A stretch of 30,054 nucleotides of DNA from an uncultured Christensenella sp. (lineage in GTDB: Bacteria > Bacillota > Clostridia > Christensenellales > UBA3700): NCBI GenBank assembly GCA_910584975.1, contig CAJUEA010000018.1, positions 1-30,054 of the forward strand, written 5' to 3'. The notes under the pieces are model-generated. The model saw only the letters and a list, made by a program, of their open reading frames with translations. It had not been told where the DNA came from and did not search any database. Every line of letters starts with the position of its first letter. Position 1 is the first letter of the stretch. The translations under genes and the position numbers were made by a program. This document shows positions 8,487 through 17,510 of the stretch, one piece after another.

Positions 8487-8622
8487 CTTTAATGTAGGTA
8501 CGAGAGACCTCAAAGATTGACATTTTTTATTGGCTTGGGCTGTTTTTATCTTTTATTATAAAAATATTTTAGGCAAGTATTATGTGAATTTTGCTCGTAT
8601 CTATTTTAGATACGAGTTTTTT
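8487..8622 (+). promoter_or_regulatory. pyr leader attenuator, PyrR-type switch
   Basis: Two exclusive RNA folds can be drawn. Fold 1 is an upstream hairpin: CTTT/AAAG lower stem (8487-8490 and 8512-8515), an asymmetric bulge, and AGGT/ACCT upper stem (8496-8499 and 8507-8510) with loop ACGAGAG. This resembles the PyrR binding loop, whose loop consensus contains GNGAG. With it formed, the downstream terminator can fold: CTCGTATCT (8594-8602), AGATACGAG (8608-8616), then six T. Fold 2 pairs AGGTACGAG (8496-8504) with CTCGTATCT over nine pairs, one of them G-U, and so prevents the terminator. This is the logic of Bacillus-type pyr attenuation, in which PyrR with UMP favours termination. No pyrR gene lies in the window, so the ligand protein is inferred. 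Confidence 0.7.
8594..8622 (+). terminator. Intrinsic terminator in the pyr leader
   Basis: A 9-bp perfect stem (CTCGTATCT/AGATACGAG) with a 5-nt loop is followed directly by TTTTTT. It ends 15 bases before the pyrB start codon, so it must be regulated rather than constitutive. It forms the OFF state of the leader switch. Confidence 0.8.
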
Positions 8623-8637
8623 ATTACGGAGGATTGT

Positions 8638-9549
8638 ATGCGTAAAGATTTGTTGGGACTGGAAGGGTTGAGTCGAGAAGAGATTGAAGAAATTCTTGAT
8701 ACTGCTGCCGTTATGCGTGAGCATTTGGATAAAGGAGAAATCAATCTTGACTATGCAAAAGGCGTTTCTGTGGTAAATTTGTTTTATGAAAACAGCACAA
8801 GAACAAGAACATCTTTTGAAAATGCGGCAAAGTTTTTGGGAGCAAATCAAGTGAACATTGCAGTTGGAAACAGCAGTGTTGCAAAAGGCGAAAGTATTTA
8901 TGACACTGTAAAAACTTTGGAGAGCATTAAAAATGGCATTGTTGTGATAAGACACAATATGGCAGGAGCACCTCAGTATGTTGCAAAAAAAGTTAACGCA
9001 AGGGTTATCAATGCAGGTGACGGACAACACGAACATCCAACTCAAGCACTTTTGGATATGCTTACAATGAAAAGACATTTTGGAAAAATTGAGGGGTTGA
9101 CTGTTGCGATTATTGGCGATATAAAGTATAGCAGGGTTGCAAGGTCAAATATCTTTGGACTTTTGAAAATGGGCGCAAAAGTTAAATTGTTTGGAATAAA
9201 AACTCTTATGCCAAAAGGTATTGAAGAGATGGGCGCCATAGTTTGCGACAGCATAGAGCAAGCAATTTCTGGCAGTGATGTTGTTATGGGGCTTAGAATC
9301 CAACTGGAAAGACAAACAAGTGGACAATTTCCTACTGTAAAAGAGTATTTCAATGAATATGGCATAACAATGGAGAGAATGAAGCTTGCAAATAAAAATG
9401 CAATCATTATGCACCCAGCACCTGTTAACAGAGGAGTGGAAATTTCAGGTGAGGCAGTTGATTGTGAGCAGTCAAGAATTTTTGACCAAGTGACAAACGG
9501 ACTTGCTGTAAGAATGGCAATTATTAAATTAATGGCGGAGGAAAAATAA
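8638..9549 (+). CDS. pyrB: Aspartate carbamoyltransferase catalytic subunit
   Basis: PyrB condenses carbamoyl phosphate with aspartate to give carbamoyl aspartate, the committed step of pyrimidine synthesis. The 303 residues match the family. STRTRTSFE (53-61) is the carbamoyl-phosphate binding loop, AKGES (82-86) carries the catalytic-loop lysine, and HEHPTQALLD (131-140) belongs to the active site and domain core. I place the start at ATG 8638 behind ACGGAGGA (8626-8633). The frame stays open upstream to 8530, but those codons run through the terminator hairpin and resemble no PyrB. No regulatory subunit gene (pyrI) is adjacent, as in Bacillus, where the enzyme is an unregulated trimer. The stop codon shares one base with the pyrC start, which suggests coupled translation. 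Confidence 0.96.
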   Translation: MRKDLLGLEGLSREEIEEILDTAAVMREHLDKGEINLDYAKGVSVVNLFYENSTRTRTSFENAAKFLGANQVNIAVGNSSVAKGESIYDTVKTLESIKNGIVVIRHNMAGAPQYVAKKVNARVINAGDGQHEHPTQALLDMLTMKRHFGKIEGLTVAIIGDIKYSRVARSNIFGLLKMGAKVKLFGIKTLMPKGIEEMGAIVCDSIEQAISGSDVVMGLRIQLERQTSGQFPTVKEYFNEYGITMERMKLANKNAIIMHPAPVNRGVEISGEAVDCEQSRIFDQVTNGLAVRMAIIKLMAEEK

Positions 9550-10820
9550 TGTTATTAATTAAAAATGTTAAAGTTAATGGGGAAATCACAAATATTCTTA
9601 TTAACGGCAACCAAGTAAGCGATATTTCAAAAAATATTAATGAAATGATGGATGTGCCTTGTTTGGACGGAAAAGGAAGAACAATCTTGCCTGCATTTGT
9701 GGATATTCACACACATTTGAGAGAGCCAGGTTTTGAAAGCAAGGAAGATATTACAACTGGACTTATGGCAGCTGTCAGTGGTGGATATAGTGCAGTTTGT
9801 CCTATGCCAAACACAAATCCTGTTACAGATAACAAATATATTGTGTCTTATATCAAAAATCGTGCCAAAGAAGTTGGACTTGCAAGGGTTTTCCCTATTG
9901 GAGCAATATCAAAAGGCTTAAAAGGCGAAGAACTTGCAGAAATGGCAAGTATGCAAAAGGCAGGAGCAGTTGCAGTAAGCGATGACGGAATGCCTGTTAC
10001 AAACAGCAATCTTATGAGAAAGGCTATGGAGTATGCTGATGGGCTTGGTATGATAACAATAAGCCATTCTGAGGATAAAAGTCTTGCGGAAGGTCACGCA
10101 AACGAGGGCGCAAATGCAACAAGAGCAGGCATTGAAGGTATCAGTCGTGTGGCAGAAGAGGCAATGGTTGCAAGAGAAATTTTGCTTGCAGATAGCCTTG
10201 GCACAGCAGTGCATATCGCGCATGTTTCCACAACTAACAGCGTGGATTTGGTAAGGTGGGCAAAAGCTAAAGGAATAAAAGTGACTTGCGAAACTTGTCC
10301 TCATTATATTGTTGGCACAGACGAACTTATTTTAGATTATGACTGCAATGCAAAAGTTAACCCTCCACTTAGGGAAGAGAAAGACAGGCAAGCGATTATT
10401 GCAGGATTGATTGACGGAACTATTGATGCGATTGCAACTGACCATGCTCCACACACAAAATCAGAAAAGGATAGAGAGTTTGCTTTGGCACCAAATGGAA
10501 TAAGTGGTTTGGAATCTGCATTCAGCTTATGTTACACAGCTTTAGTTGAAAGTGGTCTTATCAGTTTGCAAAGGCTATCTGAACTTATGAGCAAAAATCC
10601 AAGCGATATCTTAAACTTGCCTTGTGGTGCACTTGAGATTGGAGGACTTGCAGATTTTGTAATCATTGACACAGAAAAAGAATATGAAATTGACAGTAGC
10701 AAATGGTACAGCAAAGGCAAAAATACACCTTTCAACGGATACAAAGTTAAAGGACAAGTAATGACAACTATAGTTGACGGAAATGTAAAATTCAACAGGG
10801 AATCGGAGGAGAGAATATGA
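9549..10820 (+). CDS. pyrC: Dihydroorotase (class I)
   Basis: PyrC reversibly cyclises carbamoyl aspartate to dihydroorotate using active-site zinc. The length of 423 residues and the motif DIHTHLREPGFE (52-63) identify the class I, amidohydrolase-fold type found in Gram-positive bacteria. Visible metal or catalytic residues are H54 and H56, the Asp of SDDG (144-147), H173 in SHSED, H225 in AHVS, and D298 in ATDHAPH. The ATG overlaps the pyrB stop by one base, and the 3' end overlaps pyrF by four bases, so translation of the three genes is likely coupled. Confidence 0.96.
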   Translation: MLLIKNVKVNGEITNILINGNQVSDISKNINEMMDVPCLDGKGRTILPAFVDIHTHLREPGFESKEDITTGLMAAVSGGYSAVCPMPNTNPVTDNKYIVSYIKNRAKEVGLARVFPIGAISKGLKGEELAEMASMQKAGAVAVSDDGMPVTNSNLMRKAMEYADGLGMITISHSEDKSLAEGHANEGANATRAGIEGISRVAEEAMVAREILLADSLGTAVHIAHVSTTNSVDLVRWAKAKGIKVTCETCPHYIVGTDELILDYDCNAKVNPPLREEKDRQAIIAGLIDGTIDAIATDHAPHTKSEKDREFALAPNGISGLESAFSLCYTALVESGLISLQRLSELMSKNPSDILNLPCGALEIGGLADFVIIDTEKEYEIDSSKWYSKGKNTPFNGYKVKGQVMTTIVDGNVKFNRESEERI

Positions 10821-11722
10821 TAATTGATAAGTTGATTGATGCAATCAAAAGAACAGATAATCCATCAGTGGTAGGCTTGGATACTTGCCTTGACTATTTG
10901 CCTGAAGATATGCTTGCAAAAGTGAATAGCTTGGAAGATGCAGCAGAGCAAATTTTTGAGTTTAACAAAAATATTGTGGATAATATTTATGATATTGTTC
11001 CTGCTGTTAAAGTGCAAGTTGCTTATTATGAAATGTATGGCTATCAAGGCATGATGGCTTTTAAAAAGACAGTTGATTACGCAAAAGCTAAGGGTATGAT
11101 TGTAATCAGCGATGTGAAAAGAAATGATATCGGTTCAACTGCTGGTTGCTACAGCAAAGCATATCTTAGTGGTGTGCAAGTTGGAAACAAAAAAATCACT
11201 GCGTTCGACAGCGATTATATCACAGTAAACGGATATCTTGGCAGTGACGGCATTTTGCCATTTGTAAAAGACTGCAAGGAGAATGACAAAGGATTGTTTA
11301 TTCTTGTAAAAACTTCAAATCCTACAAGTGGAGAACTTCAAGACAAAAAGTTCGAAAACGGAAACACTCTTTATGAGGAAATGGGCGATTTGGTTGAAAA
11401 ATGGGGAGCTGATTTGATTGGTAAATATGGTTACAGTAGCATTGGTGCAGTGGTTGGTGCAACTCACAAAGAGCAAGCTGAAATAATCAGAAAACGCAAT
11501 CCTCACACTTTCTTTTTGATACCTGGCTATGGTGCTCAAGGTGGAAAGGCAGAAGATCTTGCAGCTTGCTTTGTGGACGGCATTGGTGGCATTGTAAACA
11601 GCTCAAGAGGAATTCTTTGTGCTTACAGAAAGGATAAATATCAAGGTTTGGACTATGCAAAAGCTGCAAGACAAGCAAGCATTGATATGAGAGAAGATTT
11701 GAACAGTGCTATTAAAAAGTAA
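10817..11722 (+). CDS. pyrF: Orotidine 5'-phosphate decarboxylase
   Basis: PyrF decarboxylates OMP to UMP, the last step of the pathway. At 301 residues it belongs to the longer bacterial subfamily rather than the ~240-residue Bacillus type. The catalytic array DxKxxD is seen as D99-V-K101-R-N-D104, followed by GSTA. A C-terminal IPGYGAQGG (about 235-243) matches the phosphate-binding region. The start is inside an ATGA overlap with pyrC, with GGAGGAG just upstream. The gene order is unusual: pyrF sits between pyrC and carB, whereas in Bacillus it lies after pyrD. A gap of 189 bases follows before carB. Confidence 0.95.
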   Translation: MIIDKLIDAIKRTDNPSVVGLDTCLDYLPEDMLAKVNSLEDAAEQIFEFNKNIVDNIYDIVPAVKVQVAYYEMYGYQGMMAFKKTVDYAKAKGMIVISDVKRNDIGSTAGCYSKAYLSGVQVGNKKITAFDSDYITVNGYLGSDGILPFVKDCKENDKGLFILVKTSNPTSGELQDKKFENGNTLYEEMGDLVEKWGADLIGKYGYSSIGAVVGATHKEQAEIIRKRNPHTFFLIPGYGAQGGKAEDLAACFVDGIGGIVNSSRGILCAYRKDKYQGLDYAKAARQASIDMREDLNSAIKK

Positions 11723-11833
11723 TAAATCATATATTGTTTTTCAAAAAACATTGATAGTTAGCTTAAATAAAATAACAAATTAATTGTAGCAACATTATAG
11801 AGTAAAAAACACACTGAATTTGAGATTGTTGCA

Positions 11834-11869
11834 AATAACAGCTCAAAAATCGGTATTAATTATAAAAAT
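11834..11869 (+). repeat. Dispersed AAAAATCG-TATTA repeat, copy A
   Basis: This 36-base copy contains GCTCAAAAATCGGTATTAAT. It aligns with the copy at 16968-17001 with only a few differences and two single-base gaps. It lies 42 bases before carB. A small palindrome, GCAAATTTTTGC (11873-11884), follows it. The gap holds no reading frame worth calling. Confidence 0.6.
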
Positions 11870-11911
11870 AATGCAAATTTTTGCAAATCATAATCTAAGG
11901 AGAATTTGAAT

Positions 11912-14900
11912 ATGCCAAAGGATAAAGACATCAAAAAAGTATTGGTTATTGGCAGTGGTCCAATCGTAATTGGTCAGGCAGCAGAGTTTGACTATGCAGG
12001 CACACAAGCTTGCAGAGCTTTGAAAGAAAATGGAATAAGCGTTGTTTTGGTAAACAGTAACCCAGCAACTATTATGACTGACAAAGAAATGGCTGATAAG
12101 GTTTATCTTGAGCCACTAAAAGAAGAGGTTATCAAAAACATTATCAAAATTGAAAAGCCTGATAGCATTTTGCCAACTCTTGGTGGACAAACTGGTCTTA
12201 ATCTAGCAGTTGCTTTAAGTGAAAGTGGATTTTTAAAAGAGCACAATGTAAGATTACTTGGCACAAATGTTGAAACAATCAAAAAAGCTGAAGACAGAGA
12301 AATGTTTAAGGACACAATGCTTGAAATTGGCGAACCAGTTATTGATAGTGTTATCGTTAACAATGTGGATGATGCTGTGGACTTTGCAGAAAAAAATGGT
12401 CTTCCGATAATCATTCGTCCTGCTTACACTTTGGGTGGTACAGGTGGTGGTATTGCTGAAACTATGGCAGAATTGAAGGAGATTTCAGCAGCAGGTATCA
12501 AAGCATCTCGTGTTGGTCAGATTCTTGTGGAAAAGAGTGTTGCAGGTTATAAAGAAATTGAGTTTGAGGTTATGCGTGACAAGTCAGGCAATGCTATCAT
12601 CGTGTGCGATATGGAAAATGTTGACCCAGTTGGCATACATACAGGTGACAGCGTGGTTGTTGCTCCTTGTCAAACTCTTAAGCCTCATCAACTTAAAATG
12701 CTTAAGGATGCGTCAATAAAAATTATCAACGCTTTGGGTATTGAAGGTGGATGTAACATTCAATATGCTTTGTCAGTAAACAGCGACAAGTATTATTTGA
12801 TTGAGGTTAACCCTCGTGTAAGCCGTTCTTCTGCACTTGCATCAAAAGCAACAGGTTATCCAATTGCAAGAGTAAGTGCTTTGGTTGCAATCGGCTATAA
12901 TCTTGATGAAATTGTAAGCAGCAAAACAGGTATGACATTTGCTCACAAATCTCCGGCCGTTGATTATGTTGTTTGCAAATTCCCTCGTTGGCCATTTGAC
13001 AAGTTCACTCAAGCAAACAAAATTCTTGGCACAAGAATGAAAGCAACAGGTGAAGTTATGTCAATCAGTAACAATTTCACAGGTTCTTTCCTAAAAGCAA
13101 TCAGATCTTTGGAGCTTAACATAAACGGCACAACTCTTGATAAGTATAGCGATTTGACTTTGGATGAAGTGCTTGACAGAGTAAATATCAAAAACGATGA
13201 AAGAATATTTATGATTATGCAAGCTTTAAAAATGGGCGCAAGTGTTGAGCAAATCAATAAGATTACTGCAATCACTCCATGGTTCATTGAAGAGTTGCAA
13301 AAAATAGCTTTTGCAGAAAATAACATTGCAAAAATCGGTATTAAAGGCTTGAATGAAAAGCTTTTGAAAGAGTATAAAGTGCTTGGTTTGTCAGACAAAC
13401 ACATTGCAAGACTTGCAGGTTGCTCTGAAATAGAAATCAAGGAACTTCGTGCTCAATATAACATATATCCAAGTTATGGCTTGATTGATGTGGTAAGTGG
13501 TGGAGCTGAAGGTGGTAGCCCTTACTATTACAGCAAATATGAAGATAAAGTTGTAACTCCAAAACAAAATGACAAGACTGTTGTTGTTTTAGGTAGTGGA
13601 CCAATTCGTATCGGTCAAGGTGTGGAGTTTGACTATTGTAGCGTACATTGTACTTGGGCATTGAGAAAAGCAGGTTATAGAACAGTTATTATCAACAATA
13701 ACCCAGAAACAGTTTCAACTGACTTTGACACAGCTGACAGGCTATATTTTGAGCCATTGACTGTTGAAGAAACTTTGAATATACTTGCCATTGAAAAGCC
13801 AGTTGGTGTTGTGGTTCAATTTGGTGGACAAACAGCAATCAAACTTACAAAATCTGTAAGTGATGCTGGTTACACAATCATTGGTACTCAACCAAAAGAT
13901 ATTGATGCGGCAGAAGACAGAGAGGTGTTTGACAATGTGCTTGCGTCTCTTGACCTTACAAGACCAAAAGGCGAAACAGTGTTCACTGCAGTTGAGGCTA
14001 TTGCCGTTGGCGAAAAGCTTGGCTATCCAGTGCTTGTAAGACCAAGTTATGTGCTTGGTGGACAAGGTATGGAAATCGCTTACAACGAAACTGACCTTGT
14101 TGAGTATATGAATATCGTAAACAGCGTTGAACAAGAGCATCCAATCTTAATAGACAAATATGTAACAGGTATGGAAGTTGAGGTTGATGCTATCAGTGAC
14201 GGAAAGGACATTTTGATTCCAGGTATTATGGAGCACATTGAAAGAGCAGGTGTTCACAGTGGAGATAGTATCAGCGTTTATCCACCAATGCACATTTCAG
14301 ATGAAATGACAGCAAAAATAATTGATGTAACAAAGCGCCTTGCCGTTGCTTTAAATACAAAGGGATTGATTAACATTCAATATATCATTGCAAACAATGA
14401 GCTTTATATCATTGAGGTAAATCCTCGTTCTTCAAGAACAGTGCCTTATATCAGCAAAGTTACAAATCTTCCAATGGTTCAACTTGCATTGAGATGTGCT
14501 TTGGGCGAAAGTGTTAAAAGCTTGGGTTATGGCACAGGACTTTACAAAAAAGCAGATGTTTATGCTGTTAAAGTTCCAGTATTTTCAAGTGAAAAATTGC
14601 CTGACCTTGAAATTTCAGCAAGTCCAGAAATGAAATCTACTGGTGAAGTTTTGGGTATTGGCGAAAGCTATCCAGAGGCATTGCTAAAAGGCTTGATTGC
14701 AAGTGGTATCAATTTGCATCACGATAGTGGCGTTGTAATCAGCGTGTCTGACAACTTCAAAAAGGAGATTTTGCCTGTTGCCAAAACATTGAGCGATCTT
14801 GGATTTAAGATTTTTGCAACAGTGGGCACAGCAAAATTCTTAGCTGAACATGATATTTATGCAATGGCAGTTAATAAATTGGTAGAAAAAAGAAATGGCG

Positions 14901-15124
14901 ACATTGTATATTTGGCAAAAAAGGGTATAATAGAAATGATTATCAATACACCAACTAAAGGTCGTCAATCTTCAAGAGATGGATTTAAAATCAGAAGAAC
15001 AGCTGTTGAACTTGGCATTTCTTGCCTAACAAGTGTGGATACAGCAATGGCATTATGTCAAGCACTAAAACTTAACAAAACTGAAAAAGATTTGAAACCA
15101 TTCGCTTTGCAAGATTTAAAATAA
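11912..15124 (+). CDS. carB: Carbamoyl-phosphate synthase large subunit
   Basis: CarB makes carbamoyl phosphate from bicarbonate, two ATP and ammonia channelled from the CarA glutaminase. The 1070 residues show the classic duplicated design. The first half opens with GSGPIVIGQAAEFDYAG (14-30), and the second half with GSGPIRIGQGVEFDY from about 561. Each half has an ATP-grasp domain (RPAYTLGGTGGG and RPSYVLGGQGME loops). A C-terminal MGS-like allosteric domain begins near 935. I chose ATG 11912 because AAGGAG (11897-11902) is correctly spaced; TTG two codons upstream is too close. No carA is present on either side, so the glutaminase subunit must lie elsewhere or be absent. It is separated from pyrF by a gap and from pyrK by a stable stem-loop. 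Confidence 0.96.
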   Translation: MPKDKDIKKVLVIGSGPIVIGQAAEFDYAGTQACRALKENGISVVLVNSNPATIMTDKEMADKVYLEPLKEEVIKNIIKIEKPDSILPTLGGQTGLNLAVALSESGFLKEHNVRLLGTNVETIKKAEDREMFKDTMLEIGEPVIDSVIVNNVDDAVDFAEKNGLPIIIRPAYTLGGTGGGIAETMAELKEISAAGIKASRVGQILVEKSVAGYKEIEFEVMRDKSGNAIIVCDMENVDPVGIHTGDSVVVAPCQTLKPHQLKMLKDASIKIINALGIEGGCNIQYALSVNSDKYYLIEVNPRVSRSSALASKATGYPIARVSALVAIGYNLDEIVSSKTGMTFAHKSPAVDYVVCKFPRWPFDKFTQANKILGTRMKATGEVMSISNNFTGSFLKAIRSLELNINGTTLDKYSDLTLDEVLDRVNIKNDERIFMIMQALKMGASVEQINKITAITPWFIEELQKIAFAENNIAKIGIKGLNEKLLKEYKVLGLSDKHIARLAGCSEIEIKELRAQYNIYPSYGLIDVVSGGAEGGSPYYYSKYEDKVVTPKQNDKTVVVLGSGPIRIGQGVEFDYCSVHCTWALRKAGYRTVIINNNPETVSTDFDTADRLYFEPLTVEETLNILAIEKPVGVVVQFGGQTAIKLTKSVSDAGYTIIGTQPKDIDAAEDREVFDNVLASLDLTRPKGETVFTAVEAIAVGEKLGYPVLVRPSYVLGGQGMEIAYNETDLVEYMNIVNSVEQEHPILIDKYVTGMEVEVDAISDGKDILIPGIMEHIERAGVHSGDSISVYPPMHISDEMTAKIIDVTKRLAVALNTKGLINIQYIIANNELYIIEVNPRSSRTVPYISKVTNLPMVQLALRCALGESVKSLGYGTGLYKKADVYAVKVPVFSSEKLPDLEISASPEMKSTGEVLGIGESYPEALLKGLIASGINLHHDSGVVISVSDNFKKEILPVAKTLSDLGFKIFATVGTAKFLAEHDIYAMAVNKLVEKRNGDIVYLAKKGIIEMIINTPTKGRQSSRDGFKIRRTAVELGISCLTSVDTAMALCQALKLNKTEKDLKPFALQDLK

Positions 15125-15154
15125 TATAGTAATTCAGTTAAAATAATGGGTTGA

Positions 15155-15190
15155 GGTAAATTTTCAATTTAATATTGAGAGTTTACCTTT
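15155..15190 (+). other. Intercistronic stem-loop between carB and pyrK
   Basis: A 14-bp stem (left arm 15155-15168, right arm 15174-15187) has a 5-nt loop and only two G-U pairs, and is followed by just three T. The T-run is too short for an efficient terminator. It may be a weak attenuator, an RNA-processing site or a 3'-end stabiliser that separates carB from pyrK expression. Confidence 0.5.
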
Positions 15191-15221
15191 AAACTCAAAA
15201 CAAATAAATTGTGGGGTTAAA

Positions 15222-15995
15222 ATGAAAAAAGACAGAATTGTTACAATTTTGAGTAATAAAGAAGTAGCAAAAGACATTTATGAAATGATTTTGCAAGTTG
15301 CAGACTTCCCATGTGATATGCGTGGTGGTCAGTTTATTCACATCGCACTTCCAAGCGAAGTACATTTGTTGCGCAGACCATTTTGTATTGCTGATTTTAA
15401 TGCAAAAGAAAAAACAGTGACAGTGTCATATGCAGTTGTAGGCGAGGGTACTGCTTTGCTTAGCACACTTAAGGAAGGACAAACTTTGAAAGCTTTGTTT
15501 CCACTTGGCAACGGCTTTTATTTTGACAGCAATGTAAAAAAAGTTGCAATGGTTGGTGGTGGTATGGGTGTGGCAGTTTTGCCAGCTATTCCAACAGCTG
15601 ACCCTAATCTTGAGTATGTTTCATTTCTTGGCTTTGCAAACAAAAACAAAGCCATCTTTGTGGATGACCTTAAGAAAAAAGGCGATGTTTACATTGCAAC
15701 AGATGATGGAAGTGTTGGCGTAAAAGGATTTGTAACAACTCTTTTAAGACAAAGCATTGATTATGTCAAGCCGGATGTTATTGTTTGCTGTGGACCAGAA
15801 GTAATGTACAAGTCTTTGAAAAAGGAAATGGAAGGAATTGATATTCCAATTTATGTTTCACTTGAGCGTCGTATGGGTTGTGGCATCGGTGCTTGCCTTG
15901 TGTGCAACTGCAAAGTGAAAACAGCAAACGGCGAAAAATATTTGCGTGCGTGTGCAGACGGCCCAATCTTTAAGTTGGAGGATATTGTGCTATGA
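15222..15995 (+). CDS. pyrK: Dihydroorotate dehydrogenase B electron-transfer subunit
   Basis: PyrK carries FAD and a [2Fe-2S] cluster and passes electrons from dihydroorotate oxidation by PyrD to NAD+. The 257 residues show the ferredoxin-reductase-like order. A flavin-binding beta barrel has RRPFCIAD (51-58), an NAD-binding domain has GGGMG (112-116), and the C-terminal cluster site has MGCGIGACLVC. The likely cluster ligands are C220, C225, C228 and C244. GTGGGG precedes the ATG by six bases. The stop codon lies within an ATGA overlap with pyrD, which fits their 1:1 complex. Confidence 0.95.
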   Translation: MKKDRIVTILSNKEVAKDIYEMILQVADFPCDMRGGQFIHIALPSEVHLLRRPFCIADFNAKEKTVTVSYAVVGEGTALLSTLKEGQTLKALFPLGNGFYFDSNVKKVAMVGGGMGVAVLPAIPTADPNLEYVSFLGFANKNKAIFVDDLKKKGDVYIATDDGSVGVKGFVTTLLRQSIDYVKPDVIVCCGPEVMYKSLKKEMEGIDIPIYVSLERRMGCGIGACLVCNCKVKTANGEKYLRACADGPIFKLEDIVL

Positions 15996-16930
15996 GTAAT
16001 TTGAAAGTTAATATTGCAGGAGTTGAGTTTAAAAATCCTATTATTACAGCATCAGGAACTTTTGGTTTTGGCAGAGAGTACAGCAATTATTATGATTTGT
16101 CTGTTTTAGGTGGCATTTCCACAAAAGGTATGACTTTGCTTGAAAAAGCAGGAAATCCTGCACCTCGTGTTACAGAAATCAAAAGTGGAATGATAAATTG
16201 TGTTGGATTGCAAAATCCGGGTGTTGATTACTTTTTAAAAGAGCACTTGCCTTGGCTTAAAACTGTGGATACAAAGATAATTGCCAATGTTGCAGGCAGC
16301 ACAATTGAAGATTATATTAAAATGTGTGAGAAGGTGTCTGTTGACGGCGTGGATATGGTTGAACTTAACATTTCTTGCCCAAATGTAAAAGCAGGTGGAG
16401 CGTCTCTTGGTGTGGACCCAAAAAATGTGGAAGAGGTTACTCGTGCAGTGCGTGATGTGTGCAAAAAACCTCTTATGGTAAAATTGACACCCAATGTTGC
16501 CAATATCAGCGAAAATGCAAAAGCTGCTGAGGCAGGTGGTGCAGACAGCGTATCTTTGATAAATACATTGAGTGGTATGGTTGTAAACTACAAAACAAGA
16601 CGACCAATTTTGTCAAATAATCACGGAGGAATTTCAGGACCTTGTTGCAAGCCTGTTGCTTTAAAAATGGTGTGGGATTGCTACAACGCAGTAAAAATTC
16701 CTGTTGTTGGTATGGGTGGTATAATGACTTATACTGATGTTTTGGAGTTTATGATTTGTGGTGCTGCCGCTGTTCAAGTTGGTGCAGCCAATGTGTTCAA
16801 TCCAATGGCAAGTTATGAAATTGTGAAAGACTTGGAGGCTTATGTTAAAGAGCAAGATATGGATATCAACGATTTGGTTGGCAGTTTGATTGCAAGCAAT
16901 GGTGGCAAATGTGGCACAACTTGTGGCTAA
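15992..16930 (+). CDS. pyrD: Dihydroorotate dehydrogenase catalytic subunit (class 1B)
   Basis: PyrD oxidises dihydroorotate to orotate on an FMN-containing TIM barrel in the cytosol. The 312 residues match class 1B enzymes, which need PyrK. The catalytic base is C129 in NISCPNVKAGG (127-136); Cys at this place marks class 1. SGTFGFGREY (21-30) and the FMN-binding GMGGI are also present. The C-terminus (GGKCGTTCG) is Cys/Gly-rich, which is not a feature I associate with the family. It is the last gene of the pyr cluster; pyrE, needed to convert orotate to OMP, is missing from the window. Confidence 0.96.
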   Translation: MSNLKVNIAGVEFKNPIITASGTFGFGREYSNYYDLSVLGGISTKGMTLLEKAGNPAPRVTEIKSGMINCVGLQNPGVDYFLKEHLPWLKTVDTKIIANVAGSTIEDYIKMCEKVSVDGVDMVELNISCPNVKAGGASLGVDPKNVEEVTRAVRDVCKKPLMVKLTPNVANISENAKAAEAGGADSVSLINTLSGMVVNYKTRRPILSNNHGGISGPCCKPVALKMVWDCYNAVKIPVVGMGGIMTYTDVLEFMICGAAAVQVGAANVFNPMASYEIVKDLEAYVKEQDMDINDLVGSLIASNGGKCGTTCG

Positions 16931-16967
16931 TCGGAATGTAGTGTTTTAAAAAGTTTATTTTTTGAAA

Positions 16968-17001
16968 AATAACGCTGAAAATCGATATTAATTTTAAAAA
17001 T
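16968..17001 (+). repeat. Dispersed AAAAATCG-TATTA repeat, copy B
   Basis: This 34-base copy contains GCTGAAAATCGATATTAAT and matches copy A at 11834-11869 almost throughout. It lies between the pyrD stop and the terminator. Confidence 0.6.
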
Positions 17002-17029
17002 TTCAATAAAATTGACAAGAAAAAACAAT

Positions 17030-17068
17030 TTGCCCTGTGTGGATAAAACCTCTAGGGCAATATTTTTT
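17030..17068 (+). terminator. Terminator of the pyr cluster
   Basis: A TTGCCCT/AGGGCAA stem (17030-17036 and 17054-17060) may have inner GG/CC pairing in its loop. TATTTTTT follows. It lies 100 bases after pyrD. Confidence 0.75.
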
Positions 17069-17079
17069 CACAAAAAAGG

Positions 17080-17166
17080 TTGACAATATCTTCCAAAGAT
17101 TATACAATAATAATGTATATACATAATATATAATTTAAATTTATTGTGTATACATTTAATGTATAT
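17080..17166 (+). promoter_or_regulatory. Strong promoter with palindromic operator-like sites
   Basis: TTGACA (17080-17085), a 17-bp spacer and TACAAT (17103-17108) form a near-consensus sigma-A promoter. Directly over the expected start point lies the perfect 12-bp palindrome ATGTATATACAT (17113-17124). TGTATACA (17147-17154) and ATGTATAT (around 17159-17166) follow. Repeated ATGTATA-type palindromes at a start point suggest control by a dimeric repressor. The next gene starts only at 17576, which leaves a leader of about 460 nt. Confidence 0.65.
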
Positions 17167-17510
17167 GTCTTTCAATCGTATTTTAATTGAACGCTTTTGT
17201 ATAGAGTTTGATTTGTAATAATCTGTTAAAATATAAATTTAGTGGGGACATTGCTACAAGCTTGATAGAATAAAATAAAGAATTCTTTTGGCATATAAAT
17301 TGTTCAAAAAAGTGGCATTCAATCTTTGATGTCAATTTAGCAATAAAGTGCTAAAAAGGGGAATAATCTTATATAGTATGCTGAAACCACGCTGATATTG
17401 TTTTCCTATAGACAGAGTTTTTGCGTTTGGTTGGTGCAGATGATATTTATTATGCAATAAAACAAGAGATTTTGCGTGCAAAAAAAGATAGTAAAAATTC
17501 AAAAATAAAT

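Noticed and set aside
8530..8637. N-terminal extension of pyrB by 36 codons from a TTG
   Set aside because: The codons run through the leader terminator, encode residues unlike any PyrB, and a better ribosome site precedes ATG 8638.
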